Below, piece after piece: positions 1-10,161 of a stretch of 64,000 nucleotides of DNA (position 1 is the stretch's first letter; each line of letters starts with the position of its first letter). The translations under genes were made by a program, and so were the position numbers. Source of the stretch: Alphaproteobacteria bacterium (GTDB lineage: Bacteria; Pseudomonadota; Alphaproteobacteria; Ferrovibrionales; Ferrovibrionaceae). Below the pieces are notes generated by a model. It was not told the origin of the DNA, did no database searches, and saw only the letters and a program-made list of their open reading frames with translations. The stretch is taken from assembly GCA_017307375.1 (NCBI GenBank), contig JAFKFH010000022.1, positions 1-64,000 of the forward strand. Direction: 5' to 3'.

Positions 1-1598
1 GTGCCGGTGCAATCGCCGGTCCAACCGGCGAAGACATAGCCGGTGGCGGGGGTGGCGGTGAGGGCGACGGCGGTGCCGGCGGTGTAGCTGGCCGAGCAGG
101 ACGTGCCGCAGACCAGGTCGCCGCCACCATCCCGCACCGTCCCGTTCGATGGCGACGCGATCGTCAGCGTCCGGCGCGGCACGACATCGCCGATGACGAC
201 CGCGGCGCGGGTTCCGGTAAGTGGAGCGGTGGGCTGGGTCAGGCCGGCGTCCGTGAAGCGGGCGGCGACATATATGTTCCCATCCGCGTCGATTGCGCCG
301 CCGCCGGCCATGATGTTTGCGCCGGCACCGCCGAAATTGCGCGCCCAGTTGATGGTGCCGCCCGAGTCTGCCGACAGGACGAAGCCGTCCTCGGTGCCAA
401 TCCGGCTCAGTGCGGCCGCGGCCGGCTCGGTGAGCCCGCTATATGCGATGCTGCCGGTGACAAACGGGCGCGAGGCGGCATCAAGGCCGATTGATCGGAC
501 GGTCACGTTGCCCCCCAAGCCACCGAACCTGGTTGCCCAGGTGACGGTACCGTCGAGCGTCAGCTTCCCGATGAAGCCGGTATAGTTGCCAACCGCTCCC
601 AATGGGACGGGCGCCGTGATTCCGCCATTAAAAATGCCGGCGAGGTAGACGGCACCCGCACCATCGACCGCGAGGCCACCGCTCTGCAGCATCGCATTGC
701 TGCCCGAGAACGACTGGATCGTCGTGCCGCCGGTACCGTCATAGGCCAGCTTGATCACGGCAAGATCGCGGCTGCCGCGCAACGTCGCCGCAGGGCTGGT
801 GAGATTGCCGCCATTGAACTCCGCCATGGTCACGAGCGATTGCGAGGCCGGATCAAGGGCCAGCCGGCTGATCACGTTGTTTGTGCCGGTGCCGCCGACA
901 TGCCGAATCCATTCCCCGGCACCGTTGTCCTGGCGCAGGCGCGCCAGGACGCCGTCGAAACGGCCGATCACCGTCGTGGGCGCCAGTGGCGAGAGGGTGA
1001 TGCTGCTGCCTGCCGAGCCTGCCACGAACACCGCTTGGGCCGTGCTGTCGACGGCGATGTCGGAGAATTGAGCATCGACGGCCCGCAGTTCGGTCGCCCA
1101 GACCAGACTCCCGGTGGCGTCGAGTCGCGTGACAAAGCCGGATTGGCTACCAAGCGATCCGAGGCTCAGGTCGGCAAACGTCCCGGTATAATAGCCGACG
1201 AGATAGCTGTTGCCGGCCGCGTCGACGGCGATCGCCTGGGCCGATGGCGTCACTCTTCCCGTGCCGGTGTTGTTGCCGAACCCACGTGCCCAGGCCGTGG
1301 TGCCGTCCGCGTTCAACTTCGCGACGAAGATGTCGCGTGTGCTGGTGGTCGATTTCGTCAGCTGGGCAGTGCCGATCGTGAGCGTTGAACCGGTGAAACC
1401 GCCGAAAATGAAAGTCGCCCCGGCACTGTCGCGTGTCATGGCGTCGATCGTGGTCGTGCCCGTCGCGCTCGGCTGGGCCACGACATAGGCCCCGTCGCGT
1501 GCCAGGGCGCGGGCTTCGCCAGCGGTGACGATGGCGGTCCAGGCGATGATGGCGGGAAGCAGATGCCGGACGAGACGGGCAACACGCGGGTGAGGCAT
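1..1598 (-). CDS. Exported beta-propeller/bacterial-repeat protein, C terminus cut by window edge
   Basis: The frame opens at an ATG (1598) with an AGGAG box about nine bases upstream and stays open to the left edge, so 532 codons are visible and the C terminus is missing. A signal peptide is seen (hydrophobic stretch at residues 13-28, likely cleavage after ARALA near residue 34). The body repeats units with AIAVDAAGN, DIAVDSTAQ, GLAVDGAGA, SIGLDAASR and AIDADGN, each followed by a strand such as YLVG, VFVAG, VYLAG or YVAA, as in SBBP-type beta-propellers. The last visible part (LTIASPSNGTV, CGTSCSASYTAGT, GYVFAGWTGDC) is an InlB-B/bacterial-repeat module with paired cysteines. It is probably secreted or surface-exposed; no enzymatic motif is visible and the role is unknown. 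Confidence 0.75.
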   Translation of the reverse strand, partial: MPHPRVARLVRHLLPAIIAWTAIVTAGEARALARDGAYVVAQPSATGTTTIDAMTRDSAGATFIFGGFTGSTLTIGTAQLTKSTTSTRDIFVAKLNADGTTAWARGFGNNTGTGRVTPSAQAIAVDAAGNSYLVGYYTGTFADLSLGSLGSQSGFVTRLDATGSLVWATELRAVDAQFSDIAVDSTAQAVFVAGSAGSSITLSPLAPTTVIGRFDGVLARLRQDNGAGEWIRHVGGTGTNNVISRLALDPASQSLVTMAEFNGGNLTSPAATLRGSRDLAVIKLAYDGTGGTTIQSFSGSNAMLQSGGLAVDGAGAVYLAGIFNGGITAPVPLGAVGNYTGFIGKLTLDGTVTWATRFGGLGGNVTVRSIGLDAASRPFVTGSIAYSGLTEPAAAALSRIGTEDGFVLSADSGGTINWARNFGGAGANIMAGGGAIDADGNIYVAARFTDAGLTQPTAPLTGTRAAVVIGDVVPRRTLTIASPSNGTVRDGGGDLVCGTSCSASYTAGTAVALTATPATGYVFAGWTGDCTG

Positions 1599-1727
1599 AT
1601 CCGAGGCTCCTGGCTTGCGGTCGTTGCAAGCCTCTAGCAACCGTGCGGTATTGCCCGCATCCCACGTTCTTGGGGGGTCGTACAAAATCCTTGTGACCGC
1701 CGTCACAACGGTCGGCCTTGACATATC

Positions 1728-1746
1728 GATATTGATAATCATTCTT
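1728..1746 (+). promoter_or_regulatory. Fur-like box before the NiCoT gene
   Basis: GATATTGATAATCATTCTT matches 16 of 19 positions of the classical Fur box GATAATGATAATCATTATC. A perfect TTGACA (1718-1723) lies five bases upstream, so a bound repressor would cover the spacer and -10 region. The site ends 29 bases before the preferred ATG of the nickel/cobalt permease. The regulator could be Fur or another Fur-family member (Nur, Zur, Mur). The match is seen directly; the regulation is inferred. Confidence 0.6.
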
Positions 1747-1775
1747 AATTAAACCAATTGCCGAGGATCGGTGTC

Positions 1776-2825
1776 ATGGTCGGGTTGATACGGCGTGCTG
1801 GTGGCGTGGGGCGGGAGCCCCGGGTGATGGCGATGGCCATCGCCGTCGTCGTGTTGACGGTGGCGGGCTGGGGATTGGCGCTTGATGCGTCGGCTTCGGC
1901 GCCGGCGCTGCTTGCCGCCTTCGTCCTGGCCTACGGGCTCGGCCTGCGTCATGGCTTCGACGCCGACCATATCGCGGCGATCGACAATGCGACGCGGCTG
2001 CTGGCGACGGCCGGGCGGCCGGCGGTGACCGCCGGATTCTTCTTTGCCGTCGGCCACGCGCTGGCGGTGCTGATCGGCACGCTGGTCGTGGTCGGCGCGA
2101 TCTGGGCGCTGGATGGGCCGGGCCTGGGGCTCTATCGCGAGATCGGCGGGCTGGCGGGCACGGCGCTGTCGGCCGTCTTCCTGCTGGGCCTCGGCACCGT
2201 CAACGTCATCGCCGCGCGCGACATCGTCCGTGCCTTCCGGTCGGGGCGCGATGCGGTGGCGGCCCAGGCCGCGTCGGGCGGGCTGATCGCCCGCCTGCTG
2301 GCGCCGGCGCTGCGGCTGGTGCGCGCCGGCTGGCACATGCTGTTCGTCGGCCTGGCCTTCGGCCTCGGCATCGGCTCGGCCTCGGAAGTCGCCTTCCTGG
2401 CGCTGACCGGCGAGGAGGCGCGGTCGCAGAACCTGGGCCTGGTGCTGCTGTTCCCGCTGCTGTTCCTGGCCGGGATGATCCTGGTCGACACCGTCGACGG
2501 CGTGGTGATGGCCCGCGCCTACGACTGGGCCGATCGCGATCCCGCCCGCAAGCTGCGCTACAACTTGGTGGTCACGCTGATGTCGGGTACGGCGGCGCTG
2601 CTGATCGGCCTGCTGAAGGTGGGCGACCTGGCGGCCGCGCTGTTGCCGCTGGGCGAAGTGCCGCTGGCCGTGCTGGCCGCCGCCAATGACGGGTTCACCG
2701 CGATCGGCGTCACGCTGGTTGCCGCCTTCGCGGTGGCCTGGGCGGTGTCGGGCGCGCTGTACCGGCGCGCCCGCCCCGTCGTTCAGCCGGTCATGATGAA
2801 GATGGAGTTCGAACCATGCTCGTAA
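1776..2825 (+). CDS. NiCoT-family nickel/cobalt permease
   Basis: Predicted secondary transporter for Ni2+ and/or Co2+ across the inner membrane, about 349 residues. The NiCoT signature RHGFDADHIAAIDN lies near residues 58-71 in the second membrane helix. Further family motifs are FFFAVGHALAV, LGLGTVNVI, FGLGIGSASEVAF and LAGMILVDTVDGVVMARAYDW. The ATG at 1776 is preferred because a GAGG lies about nine bases upstream; a TTG at 1758 would add six residues with no better ribosome site. The gene stands alone, divergent from the exported repeat protein and convergent with the aminotransferase. The variant SASE in place of the usual DTATE of the third motif, and the Fur-like box upstream, leave the preferred metal open. 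Confidence 0.85.
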   Translation: MVGLIRRAGGVGREPRVMAMAIAVVVLTVAGWGLALDASASAPALLAAFVLAYGLGLRHGFDADHIAAIDNATRLLATAGRPAVTAGFFFAVGHALAVLIGTLVVVGAIWALDGPGLGLYREIGGLAGTALSAVFLLGLGTVNVIAARDIVRAFRSGRDAVAAQAASGGLIARLLAPALRLVRAGWHMLFVGLAFGLGIGSASEVAFLALTGEEARSQNLGLVLLFPLLFLAGMILVDTVDGVVMARAYDWADRDPARKLRYNLVVTLMSGTAALLIGLLKVGDLAAALLPLGEVPLAVLAAANDGFTAIGVTLVAAFAVAWAVSGALYRRARPVVQPVMMKMEFEPCS

Positions 2826-2847
2826 GCCGTCGCCTCGGCCTCGCCGC

Positions 2848-4107
2848 TCAGGCCGCCTTCGCCTTTGCCAGCTCGCGCTCCAGCAACCGGCCCAGGCGGC
2901 TGATGCCTTCGTCGATCGTTTCCGGGCTGGGCAGCGAGAACGACAGCCGGATGGTGTTGCGGGTCGACCGATCGGCATAGAAGGCCGAGCCCGGCACGAA
3001 GGCGATGCGCTCCTCGGCGATCGCCTTGGCCAGCAGGTCGGCGCCGTCGATGCCCGGCGGCAGGGTGATCCAGACGAACATGCCGCCGTCGGGCCGGGTC
3101 CAGTGCAGGCCTTGGCCCTTCGGCAGATGGCGGTCGAGGGCGGCGAGCATCGCGTCGCGCCGCGAGCCGTAGACCTGGCGCAGCCGGGCTGCGTGGTCCT
3201 CGAGGATCTCGTCGGCTACCTCGCACATCACCATCTGGTTGATGGTCGCCGAATGCAGGTCGGAGGCCTGCTTCATCAGCACGAGCTTCTGCAGCACCGG
3301 CGTCGGTGCCACCACCCAGCCGATGCGCAGCGCCGGCGCGATCGACTTCGAGAAGGTGCCGGTATAGATGACGTTGCCGGCCGAGGTCGCCTCCGACAGC
3401 GGCGACTGCTGGTTCAGCCGCTTGCCGTCGAGCGCCAGGAAGGTCGGCACCGCCTCGCCGCTGTAGCGCAGCTGGTCGTAGGCCTGGTCCTCGATCACCG
3501 GCACGCCGTACTGATAGGACATCTCGAGCATCTTGAGCCGCTGGTCCAGCGGCAGGGTGACGCCCGACGGATTGCCGAAATCGGGGGTGAGGTAGACGAA
3601 CTTGGCGCCGCGCTTGAACTCGCGCTCGAGCCCGGCGAGGTCGATGCCGGTATCGTCGAGCGGCACCGGTACGACCTGCGGCTCGTAGAGGCTGAAAGCC
3701 TGCAGCGCGCCGAGATAGGCCGGCCGGGTCACCACGATGCGGTCGCCGGGATTGATGAACAGCTTGGCCAGGAATTCGAGGCCCTGCTGCGAGCCGTTGG
3801 TGATCATCACGTTGTCGCGGTGGGTGGCGACGCCGACACGTGCCAAGTACTTCACGATGAAGTCGCGCAGCGGCGGATAACCCTCCGAAATCGAATACTG
3901 CATCGCCTCGCCGCGGCGCGCCGGGTCGGCCAGGATCGCCTGGTAGGCCTGGGCCAGACGCTCATAGGGGAACAGGGCGGGATCGGGGATGCCGCCGGCG
4001 AAGGAAATGATGTCCGGCTGGTTCAGCAGCTTCAGCAGTTCGCGGATTTCCGAGGCGGTCAGCTGCACCGCCCGTTGCGCGAAGGTCGTGGTCCAGTCGA
4101 TGCCCAT
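2848..4107 (-). CDS. PLP-dependent class I/II aminotransferase (LysN/2-aminoadipate type)
   Basis: A 419-residue fold-type I aminotransferase. The Schiff-base lysine is K254 in TGTFSKSIAPALRIGW, the cofactor-binding aspartate is in VIEDQAYDQLRY (D207) and the asparagine is in PDFGNPSG (N179). The N-terminal SFAGGIPDPALFP is typical of the group with 2-aminoadipate/kynurenine aminotransferases and the catalytic half of MocR proteins. No DNA-binding domain is present, so it is an enzyme rather than a regulator. Substrate cannot be fixed from sequence; aromatic, branched-chain or 2-aminoadipate are all possible. It lies 31 bases downstream of the CPBP gene on the same strand and may be cotranscribed. 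Confidence 0.85.
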   Translation of the reverse strand: MGIDWTTTFAQRAVQLTASEIRELLKLLNQPDIISFAGGIPDPALFPYERLAQAYQAILADPARRGEAMQYSISEGYPPLRDFIVKYLARVGVATHRDNVMITNGSQQGLEFLAKLFINPGDRIVVTRPAYLGALQAFSLYEPQVVPVPLDDTGIDLAGLEREFKRGAKFVYLTPDFGNPSGVTLPLDQRLKMLEMSYQYGVPVIEDQAYDQLRYSGEAVPTFLALDGKRLNQQSPLSEATSAGNVIYTGTFSKSIAPALRIGWVVAPTPVLQKLVLMKQASDLHSATINQMVMCEVADEILEDHAARLRQVYGSRRDAMLAALDRHLPKGQGLHWTRPDGGMFVWITLPPGIDGADLLAKAIAEERIAFVPGSAFYADRSTRNTIRLSFSLPSPETIDEGISRLGRLLERELAKAKAA

Positions 4108-4138
4108 GGCTGTTTCTCCCTTGAAACTTTCCTCAAGG

Positions 4139-4999
4139 TTAGCCGGGGCTTTCGGTAATTTCCAGCTTTTTATGGCAGTGTCGCTGCCATAATTGTAGGG
4201 CTACAATGAACAGGATGCAGCGCAGGGCCAGCATGACCACCGCCGCTTCGTCGAGCGTGTCGCCGCCGGTGCCCGGCAGTTCGATCAGGGCGAGGCTCGA
4301 TCCCGGCCGGTCGACCGGCACCATGATCAGGGCCGTCACGTTGTTGGCGGCATGCGCGCCGATGGCCGCGCCGATATTGCCGGTCGCGGCGATCGCCGCA
4401 AACATCGCCAGCGCCAGCACGATGCGATAGGCGACGCCCGGCCAGCCTTCGCCCAGGCCATGCAGCAGGCCGAACGCAATGGCGGTGACCAGCGCGGCGA
4501 TGGCCGCCGGCATGCGATTGCGCAGGCCTTGCGGCAGATAGGCGCGAAACACGACTTCCTCGGCCGCGGCGATGCCGAGCATCGCCACCAGGCCGCAGCC
4601 GGCATAGACCAGCCGCAGCGGCGTGATCCGCCAGACCAGCGCCGTCCCGTCGATCCAGAAGGCCGCGCCCAGGAAGGCCGCGCCGAGCGCGCCGAACAGG
4701 ACGAAACCGAGCCCGACCGATCCGGCCGAGAAACCCGGGCCGGTGAGGCTGGCCAGCCGCCGTCCCTGCCGGCGCGCGATAAGGAGGACCGCGCCCGCCC
4801 CGGCCAGCGTCGCGACCGTCGCCAGGCCCAGCATCAGGAAGGTGCCGGTCGTGCCGCCCGGGGGACGGCCGGCCCACAGCCAGGTCGCCGGCAGGGCCAC
4901 GGCGACGGCGACCGCAATCCCGACGGCCAGGCCGATCAGGTGGCCCGAAAGGCCGGGCCCGCGGGCATCGGGCGGGCCAAGGAATTGATGCAAAGACAT
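4139..4999 (-). CDS. CPBP-family intramembrane metalloprotease
   Basis: A multi-pass membrane protein of about 286 residues. The ABI/CPBP hallmarks are visible: EEVVFRAYLPQGLRNR (EExxxR) in one helix, LLHGLGEG in the next conserved helix, and GAHAANNVT near the C terminus. These carry the glutamates, arginine and histidines of the type II CAAX-like protease active site. The ATG at 4999 (MSLHQFLG) is chosen because upstream in-frame sequence is Arg/His-rich and unlike protein. The substrate is unknown; family members act in membrane protein processing and bacteriocin self-immunity. Followed 31 bases later by the aminotransferase. Confidence 0.75.
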   Translation of the reverse strand: MSLHQFLGPPDARGPGLSGHLIGLAVGIAVAVAVALPATWLWAGRPPGGTTGTFLMLGLATVATLAGAGAVLLIARRQGRRLASLTGPGFSAGSVGLGFVLFGALGAAFLGAAFWIDGTALVWRITPLRLVYAGCGLVAMLGIAAAEEVVFRAYLPQGLRNRMPAAIAALVTAIAFGLLHGLGEGWPGVAYRIVLALAMFAAIAATGNIGAAIGAHAANNVTALIMVPVDRPGSSLALIELPGTGGDTLDEAAVVMLALRCILFIVALQLWQRHCHKKLEITESPG

Positions 5000-5216
5000 G
5001 GGGCGCGATCCTGCCGCCGGGTGGCGCCCCGCCGCAAGGGCCGCCGGATATCCGAATCTTTTCCGTTGACCGCCGGCGGCCTGCCCGGCATGGTGTCGCC
5101 GCAATGATCGCGATGGCCCTCTCGCTTCGACTTATCTGACCGGCGCCCACGGGCGGCCGGCCATAGGCGTTTCCAGCGCCGTGTCGAAGACGATCAAGCC
5201 ACAGACCGAGCCTCCG

Positions 5217-5301
5217 ATGTTCCGCGATCGCGCCTTTTCCCAGCCTTCAGGTTCCTTCTCGTTCAGTTCCTTCTCCTTCGCCGGCACCCTGCGACTTAGC
5301 C

Positions 5302-5312
<11 letters not shown>
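5217..5312 (+). CDS. Candidate 31-codon leader peptide upstream of leuA (Phe/Ser-rich)
   Basis: In the 406-base gap between the CPBP gene and leuA there is a short ORF starting at ATG 5217. Its product runs MFRDRAFSQPS, then GSFSFSSFSFAG, then TLRLSRGC. It contains six phenylalanines and eight serines, with four Phe in a ten-residue run (codons 14-23). The stop codon lies inside a very strong hairpin (5302-5344). That layout, a residue-biased short ORF whose end overlaps a hairpin before a biosynthetic gene, is typical of transcription attenuators. The bias is toward Phe/Ser and not Leu, and only a weak GAG lies before the ATG, so translation is unproven. The rest of the gap (5000-5216) shows nothing else I can support. 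Confidence 0.4.
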
Positions 5313-7067
<1,755 letters not shown>

Positions 7068-7109
7068 GGTGGTGGCCGGATCGCACAGACTGGGGAGGGC
7101 CGTCCGGCC

Positions 7110-7505
7110 ATGTCGACGCCTTGGGATGAACCGCTGCCGTTCGCGAAGCTGATCGGTCTCGAACTTACCGCCGTGACACCCGAAAAGGTCGAGGCGAGCT
7201 TGAAGATGCGCGAAGAGGTCTGCACCCGCCCCGCGGTGATGCATGGCGGTGCGATCATGGCGCTGGCCGATACGCTCGGCGCCATCGCGACGGTGGCCAA
7301 CCTGCCCGCGGGCGTCGGGACGACGACGATCGAGAGCAAGACGAACTTCTTCGGCGCGATTCCGATGGGCCAGACCGCCAGGGCCGAATGCACGCCGCTG
7401 CATCGCGGCCGCACCACGATGGTCTGGCAGACCAGGGTGATGCGCGAGGACGGCAAGGTTGCCGCGATCGTCACCCAGACGCAGCTGGTACTGCCGGCCG
7501 GATAG
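7110..7505 (+). CDS. PaaI-type hotdog-fold thioesterase
   Basis: A 131-residue single hotdog domain. The conserved motif VMHGGAIMALADTLG (residues ~43-57) is that of PaaI/YbgC-like acyl-CoA thioesterases, where the HGG loop and the following acidic residue form the active site. TTIESKTNFFGAIPMGQTARAE matches the central strands in broken form (TTIESKTNF, then PMGQTARAE). Likely hydrolyses an acyl- or aryl-CoA in the cytoplasm; substrate unknown. It sits between leuA and an SDR gene on the same strand, with gaps of about 40 bases that allow one transcript. Confidence 0.85.
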   Translation: MSTPWDEPLPFAKLIGLELTAVTPEKVEASLKMREEVCTRPAVMHGGAIMALADTLGAIATVANLPAGVGTTTIESKTNFFGAIPMGQTARAECTPLHRGRTTMVWQTRVMREDGKVAAIVTQTQLVLPAG

Positions 7506-7546
7506 TGACAGGCTCGCCGCCGTCTGATCGTTGACCCGAGGAGACC

Positions 7547-8347
7547 ATGACCATGAAGATCGAATTGACCGGCAAGATCGCCGTCGTCACCGGCTCGACC
7601 GACGGCATCGGCCATGCCGCGGCGCTGGGCCTCGCCCGCGCCGGCGCCCATGTCGTCGTCAACGGCCGCAGCCCGGAGAAGGTTGCCGCGGCGATTGCCG
7701 CGATCAAGGCCGAGGTCGCGGACGCCAGCCTCCAGGGCGTGCCCGGCGATCTGTCGGACGCGGCCGGCTGCGACCGCTTCGTCGCCGCGGTGCCCAAGGC
7801 CGATATCCTGGTCAACAATCTCGGCATCTACGAATTGAAGCCGTTCTTCGACATTCCCGATGCCGACTGGGAGCGTTTCTTCCAGGTCAACGTGATGTCG
7901 GGCGTCCGGCTGGCCCGCGCCTACATGCAGGACATGATGGCCCGCGGCTGGGGCCGGGTCGTCTTCATCTCGTCGGAATCGGGCGTCAACATCCCGGTCG
8001 AGATGGTCCATTACGGCTTCAGCAAGACCGCGCAGCTCGCCGTGGCCCGCGGCCTGGCCAAGGTCGCTGCCGGCACCGGGGTGACGGTGAATGCGGTATT
8101 GCCCGGCCCCACGCTGACCCCGGGGGTGGAGGCGATCCTGAAGCCGCAGATGGAGAAGACGGGCAAGTCGGTCGACGAGATCGGTGCGGCCTTCGTCGCC
8201 CGGGCCCGGCCGTCGTCGCTGACCCGCCGGCTCGCCTCGACCGAGGAAGTCGCCAACATGATCGTCTATGCCTGCTCGGCCCAGGCCTCGGCCACGACCG
8301 GCGCGGCGCTGCGCGTCGAGGGTGGCATCGTCGATACGCCGATCTGA
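7547..8347 (+). CDS. SDR-family NAD(P)-dependent oxidoreductase
   Basis: A 266-residue classical short-chain dehydrogenase. The cofactor motif is TGSTDGIG near residues 16-23, the structural motif is NNLG, and the catalytic triad is Ser in FISSESG with YGFSK. After the active site, AVLPGPTLTPG matches the usual PG motif. The start is ATG 7547, with GAGGAG before it; a second ATG follows two codons later. Substrate cannot be assigned; homologues are often annotated as 3-oxoacyl-ACP reductase-like. It ends 24 bases before a strong hairpin shared with the convergent Na/Pi gene. Confidence 0.85.
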   Translation: MTMKIELTGKIAVVTGSTDGIGHAAALGLARAGAHVVVNGRSPEKVAAAIAAIKAEVADASLQGVPGDLSDAAGCDRFVAAVPKADILVNNLGIYELKPFFDIPDADWERFFQVNVMSGVRLARAYMQDMMARGWGRVVFISSESGVNIPVEMVHYGFSKTAQLAVARGLAKVAAGTGVTVNAVLPGPTLTPGVEAILKPQMEKTGKSVDEIGAAFVARARPSSLTRRLASTEEVANMIVYACSAQASATTGAALRVEGGIVDTPI

Positions 8348-8370
8348 AGTCGACGCGCCTTGAAGTCAGC

Positions 8371-8394
8371 GGCGCCCCGGTGATCCGGGGCGCC
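8371..8394. terminator. Bidirectional hairpin between SDR and Na/Pi genes
   Basis: GGCGCCCCGG (8371-8380), loop TGAT, then CCGGGGCGCC (8385-8394): a perfect ten-pair stem between two convergent genes. No U-run follows on either strand, so termination strength is uncertain. Confidence 0.6.
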
Positions 8395-8405
8395 GAGCGA
8401 GGACG

Positions 8406-10055
8406 TTATTCCGCCGCCAGCCGGCTCGGCCGCAGCATGCCCGCGGCTTCCAGCCGGGGTTGGACGGTCGCGGCGATATGCGCCTCGATGCGCTTCAGGT
8501 CGCGGGCGAGGTCGAGATGCAGGCCCGACGTCTCGACGCTTTCCGGCCGGCCTTCCCGCAGGCGGGCGAAATGCGCGGAGGTCGCCTCGCGCTCCAGCTC
8601 GCGGAACCGTTCCTTCTCGGCCACCAGCTTGGCGGCGGCACCGAGGTCGCCTTCCATCAGCACGGCGACGGCGATCCGCAGATGCTCGACCAGCCGGCCG
8701 TGCATCTCGATGATCTCGGCCTGGCCTTCCGGCGAGAAGTTGAGCTGCAGTTCCAGCTTGCGGCGCAGCAGCTTGACCAGGCCCTTGTCGATGATGTCGC
8801 CGATATGTTCGAGGTTGATGGCGAAGGCCATGATTTCGGTCAGCCGCCGCTGCTCGGCCTCGGTCAGGTCCTCGCGGCTCAGCTCGGTCAGGAACAGCTT
8901 CAGCGCCAGATGCAGCCGGTCGAGCACCGTGTCCATCTGGGCGATCTCGCGCAGCCGCTTGCGATCCTGGTCGACCAGGGCCGACAGGGCACCGCGCAGC
9001 ATCGATTCGACGATGTCGGCCAGCCTGAGCGCCTCGCGCGCGCCGGAGGCCAGGGCCACCGCCGGCTCGGCGAAGGTATGGCGGTCGAGATAGAGCGGCA
9101 TGCCCGGGTCGGCGCTGGCCGGCGCATCGGGCAGCCAGCGTTGCAGCAGGCGGCCGAGCGGTCCCAGCAACGGCAGGAAGACGATGGCAAGCGCGACGTT
9201 GAAACCAAGATGCAGCGTGACGATCTGGCGCGCCGCGCCCGGCACGAACTGGGCGATTTCGGCCATCAGCCAGGGCAGCAGCGGCAGCAGCACGACCGCG
9301 CCGAGCAGCCGGGCGCCGAGATTGGCCAGCGGCAGGCGCAGCCCGGCCCGGTCCTTGCCGAGCGCGTCGACCAGCGGGTTCAGGCTGGTGCCGAGATTGG
9401 CGCCGAGCACCATGGCCGCGGCGGCGGCGGGGGTGATCACCCCGGCACCGGCCAGCGACATGATCGCCAGCACCATGGCGACCGACGAATGCGCCGCCCA
9501 GGTCAGGATCATCGCCAGCGCCAGGTTGACCAGCGGCTCGCCGGTCAGGGCGCGCAGCAGTTCGACCGTCGTCGCCGACTGTGCGGCAGGGGTGACGGTG
9601 CCGGTCAGCAGATGCAGCGACAGCAGCATCAGGCCGAGGCCGATCGCGACCCGGCCGAGGTCGCGCACCCGCGTCTGGGCGCCGCGGCGGAAGGCCACGA
9701 GGCCGATGAAGATGAGAACCGGATAGACCAGCCCGATATCGAAGGAAAGCAACTGCACGATCAGTGCCGTGCCGATATTGGCGCCCAGCATGATGGCAAG
9801 CGCCGGGGTCAGCGCCACCACGCCCGCCGCGACGAACGAGGTCGCCATCATCGCCGTCGCCGTCGAGCTCTGCAGTGCCGCGGTCACCCCGATCCCGGCG
9901 AGCATCGCCCGCATCCGCCCCTTCAGCGACCGTCCCAGCCAGCGCCGCAACTGCATGCCGAATGCCCGGACCATGCCGCTATGCACCATATGGATGCCCC
10001 ACAGAAGCAGCGCGATTTCGCCGATCAGCTGGATGACGGCGTGGGTGACGGTCAC
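8406..10055 (-). CDS. Na+/phosphate cotransporter (NptA/PNaS family) with PhoU-like C terminus
   Basis: 549 residues. The first ~300 carry two related membrane repeats with the QSST and NIGT-type signatures of PNaS transporters: GVTAALQSSTATAMMATSF, LGANIGTALIVQL, then in the second repeat WAAHSSVAMVLAIMSL and LGANLGTSLNP. Residues ~340-530 are helical and resemble PhoU (EIAQMDTVLDRLHLALKLF, MAFAINLEHIGDIIDKGL). Likely imports or exports inorganic phosphate with Na+ at the inner membrane. A Pho-box-like repeat lies 60 bases upstream of the start. It is a single-gene unit. Confidence 0.9.
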   Translation of the reverse strand: MTVTHAVIQLIGEIALLLWGIHMVHSGMVRAFGMQLRRWLGRSLKGRMRAMLAGIGVTAALQSSTATAMMATSFVAAGVVALTPALAIMLGANIGTALIVQLLSFDIGLVYPVLIFIGLVAFRRGAQTRVRDLGRVAIGLGLMLLSLHLLTGTVTPAAQSATTVELLRALTGEPLVNLALAMILTWAAHSSVAMVLAIMSLAGAGVITPAAAAAMVLGANLGTSLNPLVDALGKDRAGLRLPLANLGARLLGAVVLLPLLPWLMAEIAQFVPGAARQIVTLHLGFNVALAIVFLPLLGPLGRLLQRWLPDAPASADPGMPLYLDRHTFAEPAVALASGAREALRLADIVESMLRGALSALVDQDRKRLREIAQMDTVLDRLHLALKLFLTELSREDLTEAEQRRLTEIMAFAINLEHIGDIIDKGLVKLLRRKLELQLNFSPEGQAEIIEMHGRLVEHLRIAVAVLMEGDLGAAAKLVAEKERFRELEREATSAHFARLREGRPESVETSGLHLDLARDLKRIEAHIAATVQPRLEAAGMLRPSRLAAE

Positions 10056-10114
10056 TGGTCGATACCTCCATTCCGCCCCGGAAAACCGGTCGCGGCAGTG
10101 TTTGTTTCAGATAT

Positions 10115-10132
10115 TTGACAATTCAGTGACAT
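10115..10132 (-). promoter_or_regulatory. Candidate Pho box upstream of the Na/Pi cotransporter
   Basis: Read on the minus strand the site is ATGTCAC, four bases, TTGTCAA. These are two 7-mers at the 11-base period of PhoB sites, whose consensus half is CTGTCAT/C; the halves match at 6/7 and 5/7 positions. It lies 60-77 bases upstream of a phosphate transporter start. Match and position are seen; PhoB control is inferred. Confidence 0.5.
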
Positions 10133-10161
10133 TGCCCCCAATGGGGAAGCGTCGCAAGTCC

